Positions 10,316 to 22,489 of a stretch of 64,000 nucleotides of DNA are shown piece by piece. The stretch is taken from positions 51,308,779 to 51,372,778 of the forward strand of contig NC_090319.1 of assembly GCF_040869045.1 (NCBI RefSeq). Reading direction: 5' to 3'. The notes under the pieces are model-generated. The model saw nothing but the letters and a program-made list of their open reading frames with translations. It was not told the DNA's origin and ran no database searches. Position numbers and translations under genes: made by a program. This DNA comes from Eurosta solidaginis (Eukaryota; Arthropoda; Insecta; Diptera; Tephritidae). Numbering within the stretch: the stretch's first letter is position 1; each line of letters begins with the position of its first letter.

Positions 10316-13300
10316 CAAGTAAGGAAGGCTAAGTTCGGGTGTAACCGAACATAACATACTCAGTTGAGAGCTATGGAGACAAAATAAGGAAAATCAATCT
10401 GGGGTAACCCTGGAATGTGGTTGTATAACATGTGTATCAAATGAAAGGTATTAAAGAGTATTTTAAGAGAGAGTAGGCCATAGTTCTATGGATGAACGCC
10501 ATTTAGGGATATCGCCATAAAGGTAGACCAGGGCTGACTCTAGAATTTGTTTGTACGATATGGGTATCAAATGAAAGGTGTTACTGAGCATTTTAAGAGG
10601 GAGTGGGCCTTAGGTCTATCGGTAGACGCCTTTTCGAGATGTCCCCATTGAGGTGGACCAGGGGTGATTCTATAATGTGTTTGTACGATATGGGTATCAA
10701 ATCAAAGCTGTTAATGAGTATTTTGAAAAGGAGTGATCCTTAGTTCCATAGGTGGACGCCGTTTCGAGATATCGCCATAAAGGTGGACCAGGGGTGTCTC
10801 TAGAATGTGTTTGTACGATATGGGAATCAAATGAAAGATGTTACTGAGCATTTTAAGAGGGAGTGGGCATTAGGTCTATAGGTGGACGCCTTTTCGAGAT
10901 ATAGCCATTAGGGTGGGCCAGGGGTGACTCTAGAATGTTTGTACGGTATGGGTATCAAACGAAAGGTGTTACTGAGCATTTTAAGAGGGAGTGGGCATGA
11001 GGTCTATAGGTGGACGCCTTTTCGAGATATCGTCATTAGGGTGGGCCAGGGGTGACTCTAGAATGTGTTTGTACGATATGTGCATCAAACGAAAGGTGTT
11101 ACTGAGCATTTTAAGAGGGAGTGGGCATTAGGTCTATAGGTGGACGCCCTTTCGAGATATCGCCATTAGGGTGGGCCAGGGGTGACTCTAGAATGTTTGT
11201 ACGATACGGGTATCAAACGAAAGGTGTTACTGAGCATTTTAAGAGGGAGTGGGCATTAGGTCTATAGATGGACGCCTTTTCGAGATATCGCCATTAGGGT
11301 GGGCCACGGGTGACTCTAGAATGTGTTTGTACGATATGGGTATCAAATGAAAGGTGGTAAGGAGTATTTTAAAAGGGAGTAATCCTTAGTTCTATAGGTG
11401 GACGCCTTTTCGAGATATCGCCATAAAGGTGGACCAAGGGTGACTCTAGAATGTTTGTACGATATGGGTATCAAACGAAAGGTGTTACTGAGCATTTTAA
11501 GAGGGAGTGGGCATTAGGTCTATAGGTGGACGCCTTTTCGAGATATCGCCATTAGGGTGGGCCAGGGTGACTCTAGAATGTGTTTGTACGATATGGGTAT
11601 CAAATGAAAGGTGGTAAAGAGTATTTTAAAAGGGAGTAATCCTTAGTTCTATAGGTGGACGCCTTTTCGAGATATCGCCATAAAGCTGGACCAAGGGTGA
11701 CTCTAGAATGTTTGTACGGCATGGGTATCAAACGAAAGGTGTTACTGAGCATTTTAAGAGGGAGTGGGCATTAGGTCTATAGGTGGACGCCTTTTCGAGA
11801 TATCGCCATTAGGGTGGGCCAGGGTGACTCTAGAATGTGTTTGTACGATATGGGTATCAAATGAAAGGTGGTAATGAGTATTTTAAAAGGGGTAATCCTT
11901 AGTTCTATAGGTGGACGCCTTTTCGAGATATCGCCATTAGGGTGGGCCAGGTGTGACTCTAGAATGTTTGTACGATATGGGTATCAAACGAAAGGTGTTA
12001 CTGAGCATTTTAAGAGGGAGTGGGCATTAGGTCTATAGGTGGACGCCTTTTCGAGATATCGCCATTAGGGTGGGCCAGGGTGACTCTAGAATGTGTTTGT
12101 AAGATATGGGTATCAAATGAAAGGTGGTAATGAGTATTTTAAAAGGGAGTAATCCTTAGTTCTCTAGGTGGACGCCTTTTCGAAATATCGCCATTAGGGT
12201 GGGCCAGGTGTGACTCTAGAATGTTTGTACGATATGGGTATCAAACGAAAGCTGTTACTGAGCATTTTAAGAGGGAGTGGGCATTAGGTCTATAGGTGGA
12301 CGCCTTTTCGAGATATCGCCATTAGGGTGGGCCAGGGGTGACTCTAGAATGTTTGTACGATATGGGTATCAAACGAAAGGTGTTACTGAGCATTTTAAGA
12401 GGGAGTGCACACTAGGTCTATAGGTGGACGCCTTTTCGAGATATCGCCATTAGGGTGGGCCAGGGGTGACTCTAGAATGTTTGTACGATATGGGTATCAA
12501 ACGAAAGGTGTTACTGAGCATTTTAAGAGGGAGGGGGCATTAGGTCTATAGGTGGACGCCTTTTCGAGATATCGCCATTAGGGTGGGACAGGGGTGACTC
12601 TGGTATGTTTTTGTACGATATGGATATCAAATTAAAGGTATTAATGAGGGTTTTAAAAGCGAGTGGCCCTTAGATGTATATGTGAAGGCGTTCTCGCGAT
12701 ATCGACCAAAATGTGGCCCAGGTGATCCAGAAAATCATCTGTCGGGTACTGCTAATTTATTTATATACGCAATACCACTAACAGTATTCCTGCCAAGATT
12801 CCAAGGGCTGTTGATTTCGCCTTGTAGAACTTTTTCATTTTCTTCTACTTAATATGGTAGGTGTCACACCCATTTTACAAAGTTTTTTCCAAAGTTATAT
12901 TTTGCGTCAATAAACCAATCCAGTTACCACGTTTCATCACTTTTTTCGTATTTGGTATAGAATTATGGCATTTTTTTCATTTTTCGTAATTTTCGATATC
13001 GATAAAGTGGGCGTGGTTATGGTCAGATTTCGCCCATTTTTTATACCAAGAAAAAGTGAGCTCAGGTAAGTACGTGGGCTAAGTTTAGTAAAGATATATT
13101 GGATTTTGCTCAAGTTATTGTGTTAATGGCCGAGCGGAAGGACAGACGGTGGACTGTGTATAAAAACTGGGCGTGGCTTCCACCGATTTCGCCCATTTTC
13201 ACAGAGAACAGTTACCGTCATAGAATCTATGCTCCTACCAAATTTGAGAAGGATTGGTAAATTTTTGTTCGACTTATGGCAATAAAAGTATTCTAGACAA

Positions 13301-14067
13301 ACTAAATGAAAATGGGCGGAGCCACGCCCATTTTGAAATTTTCTTTTATTTTTGTATTTTGTTGCATCATATCATTACTGGAGTTGAATTTTGACTTAAT
13401 TTACTTATATACAGTAAAGATATTAAATTTTTTGTTAAAATTTGAATTTAAAAAATTTTTTTTTTAAAAAGTGGGCGTGTTCTTCATCCAATTTTGCTAA
13501 TTTTTATTTAGCACATATAGAGTAATAGTAGTAACGTTCCTGCCAAATTTCATCATGATATCTTCAACGGCTGCCAAATTACAGCTTGCAAAACTTTTAA
13601 ATTACCTTCTTGTAAAAGTGGGCGGTGCCACGCCCATTGTCCAAAAACTTACTAATTTTCTATTCTGCGTCATAACGTCAACCCATCTACCAAGTTTCGT
13701 CGCTTTATCTGTCTTTTGTAATGAGTTATCGCACTTTTTCTGTTTTTCGAAATTTTCGATATCGAAAAAGTGGGCGTGGTTATAGTCCGATATCGTTCAT
13801 TTTAAATAGCGATCTGAGATGAGTGCTCAGGAACCTACGTACCAAATTTCATCAAGATACATCAAAATTTACTCAAGTTATCGTGTTAACGGACGGACGG
13901 ACGGACGGACGGACGGACGGACGGACATGGCTCAATCAAATTTTTTTTCGATCCTGATTATTTTGATATATGGAAGTCTATATCTATCTCGATTCCTTTA
14001 TATATGTACAACCAACCGTTATCCAATCAAACTTAATATACTCTGTGAGCTCTGCTCAACTGAGTAT
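10316..14067 (-). mobile_element. Family-1 interspersed element, copy A (3.75 kb)
   Basis: The low end starts CAAGTAAGGAAGGCTAAG, then a hairpin (GTTCGG loop CCGAAC) and ATACTCAGTTGAGAGCT. The high end is GAGCTCTGCTCAACTGAGTAT, with CTCAACTGAGTAT inverted to the first. Inside are a roughly 126-bp minisatellite, two related GATATCGAAAAAGTGGGCG modules and a GGAC tetranucleotide run. It has no protein-coding capacity. Flanks show no target duplication. In the proposed Helentron-like orientation (minus) the hairpin is at the 3' end. It is closest to copy E (shared ATCCAGAAAATCATCTGTC variant). Confidence 0.75.
10400..12720. repeat. Minisatellite of copy A, about 18 units of about 126 bp
   Basis: Each unit carries CTAGAATGT(GT)TTGTACG, ATATGGGTATCAAA.GAAAG, ACTGAGCATTTTAAGAGG, TAGGTGGACGCC and TTTTCGAGATATCGCC. 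Two unit types partly alternate: ATTAGGGTGGGCCAGG with an AAACG ending, and ATAAAGGTGGACCA with an AAATG ending. That suggests two-unit amplification. Confidence 0.9.
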
Positions 14068-14739
14068 AAAAATATGCTTTCCTATTTCTAATAACATACG
14101 TCCAAATCCGCCCTGATTTGGCCAATCCTATTCCCCAATAAAAAGCACACAAATGACTCGAAAAAGAGTCATATACAAACTAATTATGATTTAACCCTCA
14201 TTTAGGCGCATATAAAATATGAAATAAGGCTTATGTCGGACGACCATTGCAAGAAGTGGTTTATTTTGTTATTGCATGCCGTCTTCATTCATTGGATCTC
14301 AGAAGTGTACGTGCTGAAGTAATTTTTTGATAGATTTTCAAAGCATTACTCTGTTCTCGGAATGTCGTTCATATGGATACTTGCTCCACTTTATTTCAAG
14401 TATCGGTTTAGCCCATTTTCCAAACAAAGCTTTGAATATGCTTTCCTATTTTAATATCTTTTAAAACACTTATCCTGATGCCAAAAAAAGTCGAATTTAA
14501 AAAAAATACTGCATAAAATATTAAATTAAATAACGGCTTTTTCCTCTGTCTCACCCATTTGGATGAAATCGTCACTAAAATATGTCTTAAAGTAAAATAA
14601 TTTCTTACATAATTGGAGCTAACGGGTAATTTTTATTTCTGAGTGAGATAGTATCTGAAAACCATTACAATTTTCTTAAACCGGATAATCATTTTAGTCG
14701 ATTAGATTATCACAACTGGTTTTTTTGTTTTTTTTTTTG
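14068..14739. other. AT-rich DNA, decayed repeat flank
   Basis: No gene. The first 200 bases resemble the left flank of copy A; the rest has no recognised feature. Confidence 0.4.
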
Positions 14740-15475
14740 AACCGATAACTTAACTACAATTGGTCGCTTTTTCGGAACCGATTATTTTTTGGTATCAATT
14801 CCTTTTTTTAACCGTTGAGTTTTTCAGGAACCAATTAATTTTTAGAACCAATTATCATTGTGGATCCGATAACGTTATTACAACTGGAACTGGTTACATT
14901 TTCGGAAGCAATTACCTGTTTAGAATCAATTATTTTTTGGAACCGAGTGCTTTTTTGGAAGCGGCTACTTTTTCCGTATCAATAATGTTTTTAGAACTAA
15001 TTGCTTTTTTTAAAACATTTAATTTTTTGGAATCCATTAATTTTTTGGAAACAATTACTTCTTTGGAACGCATTTTTTCTTTGAAACTGTTTATTTTGGA
15101 ATCGATTATTTTTTGTAACCGATTACTTAATAACCGGAACCGGCTGTTTTTTTGGAGCCGATTACTTTTTTGGAACCGGTTATTGTTTTGGAACCAATTT
15201 GTGTTTTGGAAACGACTACTTTTGTGGAATATGCTACCTTTTTTGGAACCAATTGTTTTGTTGAAGCCGGCTACTGTTTTCGGAACTAGTATGTATTTAC
15301 TTTTTGAACGGATAGTATGTATTTACTTTTTGAAAGCCGGTAACCCTTTTGGGTCCGGTAACTTTTTTGGAACCGGTAACTTTTTTGGAGCCGGTAAATT
15401 TTTGGAATCGGTTACTTTTTTGGAGACGGCTTTTTTTTGGAGCCGGTTAATTTTTTGAAACCGGTTACTTTTTTG
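14740..15475. repeat. Degenerate 18-19 bp minisatellite
   Basis: About 38 units of the form TTTTTTGGAACCGGTTAC, with many substitutions. Units become more regular towards 15340-15470. The 232-codon open frame here (14760-15458) is a by-product: it reads as repeating W/F-R-L/N and has no domain. Confidence 0.85.
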
Positions 15476-16859
15476 AAATTAGCATGGAGGTTGTACTATA
15501 CATACAATTTAAGAAAAATTATTAAAATCGATTAGACACCACATCCCCATATAAAAATCTCTACCGAAGCTTCGAAAAATGAAAAAAATGCGATTATGCA
15601 CTACGAAAGACTGATGGAGTATGAAATTTGATATGAAGGTAGAGTTTATGACGAAAAATAGCAATTTTTTTGAATTTTAAAAAATGGGCTTGGCACCGCC
15701 TACATTTAGAAGAAGAAAATTTTTATTGTCTATCTCTGTGTAAAATTTCATACAAATCTGGTTTTTTCTGGCATAATTCCGCCCCGAATGAATAAAAACT
15801 TTATTCAAAAGTAATTCATTTCAGGGAGCATATGCCCAGTCCTTCTCCAAACAAAAAGTAGCAAGTAGCACCTTCCAGACTATTGGCTATCGGCATGCAA
15901 TTTCATTTGAATTCATTCAGCCGTTCTGCAGTGTTTGAGTCATGAAGCAAACGTTCTAACATCCAGACTTTCATATTTATAATACTAATGAGATAAGTTC
16001 GCCCATACCGTTGAAATTACTGTGGTTACCCATGCCTACCTCATTTTTGTTTACCTCATACTCACCTGAAGCTTCCGCAAATTTTTCATATCAATAAAAG
16101 TATCCACTTATCACGTAAACGTGTGCTTATGCATTATCAAATCTCAAATTCGTTAAGGTGATAAAACTCATTCTCTCCTATTGTGCCATCAACAAAAAAG
16201 TTTTTATCTAAGACAGTACATGATGTATTAGGGCTTAACCAATCTCATTTTTAGTATACCTATAGGAAGTCGATTTATACGTACGTATTCTGCAAAAAAT
16301 GCGATTAGTGGGGATAAATGTGTTATGAGGCGCAAAGAAGTATGCGACTATAGCCAGTTCTGGTGTACTTATGTAGGAGGAATTGTTTGAGTATGTCTTA
16401 TGGAGAGGCCATATGTACCTGTTTTTGTTCGAGTGGATACCTTTGGAGTGGTACTCTTTAAAACTCAAAGGATACTGTTGAACAAATCTCTCTTATACTC
16501 TCTATTAATCCTTTCCGTGATAGGTTTTCTCTTTAAGCTGAACATATCCCCTCTTCTGACTCTACGAGCGCTATCGGACAGGTAATGTTTAAAATCTGTA
16601 AAAGTTTGCATACGGGTGACTTTTACAGATTTTAACCTTTTTTAAAACTTCAATACAATATTTTTATTTTTGTATCGTATTGGTATTGTAGAAAACTAAA
16701 AATAAAACGAATATGTGCTACGATAATGGAAGATGTGGTCTTAGTATTTTAGGTTCGGTAGAGGCTCCGCATTTTCTTTATAATTTCGATTCAATTCCTT
16801 TAACCTTTTTATGTTACCCCTGCTTTTTAATTATTTCCTAAAATTAGCTACATAAATTT
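15476..16859. other. Intergenic DNA with a possible diverged repeat
   Basis: 15540-15990 carries phrases resembling interspersed elements (AAAATGGGCTTGGCACCGCC; ATTCAGCCGTTCTGCAGTG...ATTTATAAT), so it may be an old element, but I could not define ends. 16000-16859 has nothing recognisable. Confidence 0.35.
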
Positions 16860-18480
16860 CAAATTAGCTGCTCCCAACCGTACTCCAAAGGACTAGAGGG
16901 GTTATATTTTAATGTAGACAAAAGAGGTCAATGGAGGACCACTCGCTTTGGATATTCATCATCACTAATTGGCGCTAACCGCTAAAGCGATCTTGTCCGT
17001 TTCGTATCAAGTGACGCCAGCTACCTAAATATTTCGCGACAACTGTAGCCAATGAGGGGCATTAATGGAGCTTAAAATCTTCCTCTCCCTGCCTCACCAA
17101 TTTGTTAGAGGAGTTCTCCTCTTTCCTCTGCTTTCAAACTGCGTTGTTGACTGAAATACTTTCTTGGCCAGAGCACCTTCTCCATTCGCATAACATGACC
17201 TAACATTTGGGATTTTATTCCCTGCACTAGCGTCATATCTGCGTAAAGCTCATAGAGCTCATCTCTATACCTCCTTAAATACTTGCCGTCTTCATCACGA
17301 ACGGTACCATACATTTTCCGGAGTATTTTCTTTTGAACACTCCAAGAGCCACCTTATCTTCTCTGTTGTTGTTGTTGTTATAGCAGTGTTTCGCCCCATC
17401 CAATAGGTGCGACCAATCACAAATTGTCATCAAAGTCCTCTAACCTGAGTACTAGGAAACTTGCTGTTTCAACCGAGGTGGGCCATAATGAGAGGGGTGT
17501 TATAAGCGTTGGTTCCACAATACAGTTGAAGATATGGTTTGTGTCATGTGGGGATACATTGCAAGCAGCACACACATTTTGTATATCAGGGTTGATTCTG
17601 GATAGGTAAGAGTTTATCCTGTTACAGTACCCAGATTGAAGTTGAGCTAGAGCGACGCGCGTTTCCCTAGGGAAGGTGCGTTCCCCTACGGAAAGTGCGT
17701 TCCTCCACTGCTACTTTTGGATGTTGTTCTTTAAGTACTGCTTTCACCGGGCAATTCCTGGCATATAGGTACAATGCTTGTTTGCGGGTTTCACTGAGGA
17801 GGTGCATGTACTTTTTAACTTCATGCGGCTGTATTCTCAGGTGCCGTATTTCCTCATAATGCTTACGGGGATGATCACTTGAGACTCCCGGCGGTATAGC
17901 CTCATCAATCAGATGTCTGTTGCGATGCCCAGGTTTCTGGGTATTCAACAGAAACAGTTTGGTTAGCATCTAATTTCTCTCGCTAATAGAGAGTATTTTC
18001 GCCTCGCTATGTAGGTGGTATTCTGGAGACATAAGTGGACAGCACGTAGCGGTTCAGAGGGCGGTATTTTTGCAGGTTTGTATTTTTTTCCAGTACGCTT
18101 GGTTCTCGTCTTTTCTCGACACCGTCTATGATTCCGAACCATACATCATAAAAGGTGTGATGAGCGACTTTTAGAGCGAAATTTTAGTTCTTCGAGAGAA
18201 AACTTTACTATTCAATTGTCTCCTTAGTCCAAAGTAGCACTTGTTATTTGATTTCTAAGCTGAAATTCCATTTGCTTTTAAGGCTGCTTCCCAAATAGAC
18301 AAAATCGCTTACAGTCCCGAATTTATATCCGTCAACAATGATGTATCTAGCGAAGCACCCATCCTTTCTTAGATGACAGCAAGTAGTTGGTCTTGCACTC
18401 ATTTACCGCAAGAACCACTTTTTTGCTTATTTATCTAATCTCGAGAAGGCAGGACTCTCTTTTGTGGATTCATAGCACGA
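16860..18480 (-). pseudogene. RTE-type non-LTR retrotransposon fragment, split by a Jockey element
   Basis: On the minus strand, 18480-18110 reads as the 3' part of an RTE reverse transcriptase (VSDFVYLGSSLKSKWNFSLEIK, then LITPFMMYGSE, SRKDEN). The protein resumes at 17360-17105 with DKVALGVFKRK, KMYG.VRDEDGKY.RRYRDELYELYAD and MLGHVMRMEKV. A decayed C-terminus (VAKYLGSWRHLIRNGQDR) runs to about 16870. The gap is filled by the insertion at 17365-18105. Many stops and frameshifts are present; it is 5' truncated. Related copies are at 23990-24200 and 47755-49853. Confidence 0.75.
17365..18105 (-). pseudogene. Jockey-clade non-LTR retrotransposon, 5'-truncated
   Basis: The minus strand encodes the C-terminal Jockey ORF2: LMSPEYHLHSEAKILSI, LFLLNTQKPGHRNRHLIDEA, then TRVALAQLQSGYCNRINSYL, VCAACNVSPHDTNHIFNC (CxxC-H-C zinc finger) and TPLSLW..SVETASFL. 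It ends in a stop and a short 3' UTR finishing in (AAC)n. One frameshift separates the two blocks near 17670-17690. It interrupts the surrounding RTE sequence between SRKDE and DKVALGVF. Diverged TCTTYTCTS-like bases at both junctions could be an eroded target duplication. Confidence 0.8.
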
Positions 18481-18967
18481 TTTTTTGCTTGGATATTTGT
18501 AAAAGCACATACATACATACATAATTATATCATCTAATTCATCTTTCATTTAATACTTTTTCAACAATAATTTTTACCGCCATTAATCGTTAAAAGTTTT
18601 TACAGTTGTCATTTCTTATTTTTCTCTCACTTAATTTGTACCTCCCTCATCTGAGCATTTCTGACACAACATAATTAATGTCCATTTTGCTCGTGCTGTT
18701 CGCTGCTCTTTTTTTGGTCTTATTTAAGCACGATTTTGCGTGTCACAAGCGGTTAAAAGTTTTCATTGCGCTGCCGGATATTTCCAATACTTTTCCAACT
18801 GATTTTGCATTATTCCATCCTTGCTATCAAAATTTGGTATGTCACATTTTTATGACCTGAAAAAATTTGATAAAATTCTGAAAATTTTTCAGTTAAAAAA
18901 AAAAGTAGTTAGTAAAATGCCTGCGGCTTTTCTGCATTTTCGTTTGTATGTGTATGTGTGTGTGTAT
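18481..18967. other. Intergenic DNA before the TIR element
   Basis: No gene. A (TACA)n tract near 18508-18522 and a GTATGTGTGTGTAT tract at 18950-18967 that served as the insertion site of the next element. Confidence 0.4.
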
Positions 18968-19237
18968 TAGGGTGGTTTTGCAATACAGGGTAGTTTTTTT
19001 CTCCGAAATTTGTATGTGCTCAGTCGAAATTCGCCTTTCCGTGCCTAAGGAGGCTGGAAGTTTGACAAAATCCGAATTTTTACCGAAAACTCGAAAATTT
19101 TTTGTTTTAACCTGCGATAAGATATCCGCATTGCAACAGGTGTATTATTAAAAGAAATAAAATTTAATAGACTTTAAATTATATAATAACATTTCTTCTC
19201 TAAAACTGGACAGTTGAAAAGATATTTAACATTTACG

Positions 19238-19968
19238 GCCCGATTCTTAGCGTTACCGGTAAAGTAGTACCCAGAACAATATGTAACCGAAAATTGTTAC
19301 CAGATGTTTTATTCGCGATTCTGGCCAAAGTGGTAACGTTGTCATCTCCGAAAAACTCATCAGTGTCTGTGGTGAAATTTAAAAGTTGGTTTTCTTCGCT
19401 TTACCCATGGCGGAACGATACAAGGTGGCAGCATGGGACAGCTGAATATAAACTTTTTTTATTTAATTTGATACATCAACTTCCGGCGCAGTACGATTTT
19501 GACTTTTGTCCATCGAATTTACAAAAACGAAATACGTGGAATTTTTATTTATGTTTGTAGGTATGTCACCATGCTGCCACCGTGTATGGTTCCGCCATGG
19601 CTTTACCGAAAATGTGTCACTCGTAGATACGATGTTAACGAATAAACGGGACAATGTGTATATACATATGTGCATACCTGCATACGTTTTTACATAGCTA
19701 TATTGTAATATATACTGTGAACGTACATGGAAACAAATATGTATAGCAAGAGGCAACACTTTTTTACTATTATGTTTACTTATTTGCGCTCACAATTCTT
19801 TATTTGTCAGTATTGCCTTTTTCTAAACAACAGCTTTTGTGTGGTTATATCGATGTTACCACCTATTTTAGTGGGTAAACAATTATCCGGCTAATTTCGT
19901 GGGCAGAATACCAAAAGGGTACAAAAGTTACCACATGAAGTAAGTTGTTACCACATTAGAATCAGGCT
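19238..19968. mobile_element. Nested TIR element with an internal long hairpin
   Basis: Left end GCCCGATTCTTAGCGTTACC; the right end is the complement of GCCTGATTCTAATGTGGTAA. Several GTTACC/GGTAAC motifs repeat at both ends. In the middle, 19399-19440 and 19565-19607 are inverted copies of each other (CCATGGCGGAAC ... GGTGGCAGCATGG), about 88% matching, with a loop of about 125 bases. No target duplication is certain and there is no transposase. Confidence 0.6.
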
Positions 19969-20279
19969 GTTAGTGGATAAAGATTCTTACCTGGTGTGGT
20001 ATTTCGCTGTTCCACACAATTTCGAAAACAATTTTACGTTTACTGATATCTTACCTTATCCGTAATCAACGGATGCACTTAAGTATCTTTATTTATTATA
20101 ATAGAAAAAAGTGGAAGTTAAGAAATTGTTTTAGTTATGTATTTTCAGTCTTTAATTAATGAATATAATATTTAATAAAATGGTGAGATGATGGTAGCGA
20201 TTCTAGAGTTCACATTCGAAGAAAGAATCCATATTAAAAATAAAAGTTAAAAGGATTAAAAAATTTAAAAATGTTGATT

Positions 20280-20650
20280 TTCAATTTCAGTCATCGGAAA
20301 CGGTTTGAGAAAGGGTACACTTTGAAGCATCGGTGTAAAGCCGTCGGCAATCCTCCAGCACCTGAAGCAAGAATTGGGTCTGCTTCTTGTTTTTTGTAAG
20401 AGTGTTATTAAAATCTTGAATTAACTTAACTCCCCTCTCTGCCGTGCCGTTTACTACTTTTATGCTTCTAACAAAACATTGAAGTTTCAAAAAGTCTTTA
20501 TTATCAAACCAGCTCCTTTGGGGCCTCTGCCAAAAAATCCGTTCCGACGTTAAAATACTCGAAAATTACATGAGATTGGTCAGAAATAAACTCATCAAGG
20601 GGAACGTTTTTAAAAAACTCACAGCTTCCTTTTCAAAAACTTCTTCTCTT
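20280..20650 (-). pseudogene. C-terminal fragment of a multi-copy arthropod protein of unknown function
   Basis: The minus strand reads KEAVSFLKNVPLDEFISDQS, then after a frameshift WFDNKDFLKLQCFVRSIKVV, NGTAERGVKLIQDFN and TKNKKQTQFLLQVLEDCRR, ending at a stop near 20287. The block around VVN.TAERGVKLI is a conserved hallmark of a repetitive family in arthropod and cnidarian genomes; I do not know its function. It lies inside the 8-bp-duplication element 18968-22107, so it may be that element's own decayed gene or a captured one. Confidence 0.5.
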
Positions 20651-22489
20651 CTTTTCTCTCTTTCTACTCTTCTTTGATCAGCTCGAGCAGTATTCCTATT
20701 GACACCTTCCAAAAAAATTCCTAGCTAGTTAGAGCAGAGCAGAGTAGGACAGCTGACAAAATAGAAATAGAGCAACTTAGAACAGAAATGATAAGAAACA
20801 CTTGAATCACGATAGTTTCCATTTCGTTTTTTTTAAATCTTCAAAATAAATGCAAATGCACTTTAGCATACGTGGTTTTTCATGCAAGCTAGTTTTTTTG
20901 AAGTTTTCAAAAATTTATTTTTTCTTAACTGAAAATTACTTCTCTGCTCTAACTTGCTCCACAAAAAAAGCTAGAGCAGAAATTTGTGATCTGGAGTACT
21001 CTGGTTTTGTTTTGAGCATACTCATGAAACAAAAGATAGAGCAACCTAGAGAAAGAAAAGTGTTCACGAAACACAATGTTGCGAAATAATTCAACTTGGC
21101 GTAAGCTAGATCAGCTCAATAAACAAACCTTATGGCTCAATATGAAAGTGGTCTGAACGTATACGGTGCTACAAATATGTCATATTAAAAAGTTGTATAG
21201 AAAATCAATAAACTCGAACTTGACTTGATCAAAATTTTAGGGAACAGCGTAATACCATACCATGTCAGTTCACACGAACTTGATTCATTAAATATTATAT
21301 ATCTATCAAACCACCCATTTTTAAAGAAAAATGTCTATTATATACTTTAAAGTCCATTAAATTACCTTTTGTTTGACAATAAATTTAATTCAACATGTAT
21401 AATATATTCCATAAAAAAAAAATTGATTTTTCGCGAAAAATTATGACTTGGCCAACTTCAGGGGTCTTTAGGCACGGGAAAGCAAAGTCCGATTGAGCTC
21501 AAACTTTTACAGTTGCATATTTGCACTAAACACCACATTTTAAGAACTTATAGAAAAATGTTCATCACATGCGAAGTGTAGTATGGGAAGCGGCGGATGC
21601 ACTCGCACATATAACGTTATTATAAGGAAACTATTGCTGGGCCCCCATTTTTTTTTTTTTTTTTCAGAAATAAAAATATAATTGAATACCACTTAATTTA
21701 CTGTTATTTAATTTTTTTTCAGAGGCGCAGAAGTTAGTTATATAATAATTTGTTTATAACAATTAATGTTATTTAACAAAAAAAAAAAATTTGTATTTGT
21801 GTATAAAAAAAAATTCAAAATTATAGTGCATTGTTTTATAAATGTCAAAAAAAAAAAAATTAATAAAATCGGTTCAGTAGTTTTTGAGAAAAAAATTTTT
21901 GACCGATTTGATGCGACAAAATTCAATTGGTTATAAAAATTTAACGGTAACAAATTTCGAGAAAAAAATTAATAGGATTTCCTACCCTTTTATAAGGCTT
22001 TAATGTGAAACAATTTTTTTGGTTATTCGAACACTTGGTAAATGCAATGTTCACTTGAGATGGCCTCACACACCCAAATTCGAAAAAAAAATTTTAAAAC
22101 CACCCTAGTGTGTATGTTAATTAGCATTACAACTGCTTTGGTTCCGCAAGCTAGTGGCAAATGGCAAATAGCGAGCAACTTGAAGTTATCTCCGTTTTAG
22201 GAAATTGCAGGTAGAGCAGAATGTTGGAGATTAGAATTTGGTATGCTGGACTGACTACGAAATATTTTATAATAGTTTTGTGATACATTCATTCATTAAA
22301 TTAGTAAAACGCAACAAAATTGCTTAAGCATTTCCATACCTAAAACTTTACCTACATACACATTAGGGTATTTACTTTTCTTAATCTACGCGCTTAGCTT
22401 AGGCAAAACTTTGTTTCATCATATTAAATCTACGATTTTGTTAGAAATTTAACATCTCTTTTAGTAAAAGTACGAGACAGAAAGCAAGT

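Larger units (their letters stand above)
18968..22107. mobile_element. 3.1-kb hAT-like TIR element
   Basis: Left tip TAGGGTGGTTTT; right tip AAAACCACCCTA, its exact inverse. A perfect 8-bp duplication, GTGTGTAT, flanks it at 18960-18967 and 22108-22115. The tip fits YARNG and the duplication fits nTnnnnAn, both hAT traits. The interior contains a second TIR element (19238-19968) and a decayed gene fragment on the minus strand (20280-20650). No recognisable hAT transposase or zinc finger remains. A relative with the same tips is at 32305-33417. Confidence 0.8.

Noticed and set aside
10400..12720. CRISPR-like regular repeat array
   Set aside because: Units are about 126 bases, contiguous without unique spacers, and part of a eukaryotic transposable element.
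14760..15458. 232-codon open frame
   Set aside because: It follows the 18-19 bp TTTTTTGGAACCGGTTAC minisatellite; the protein is a decayed repeat without any domain.
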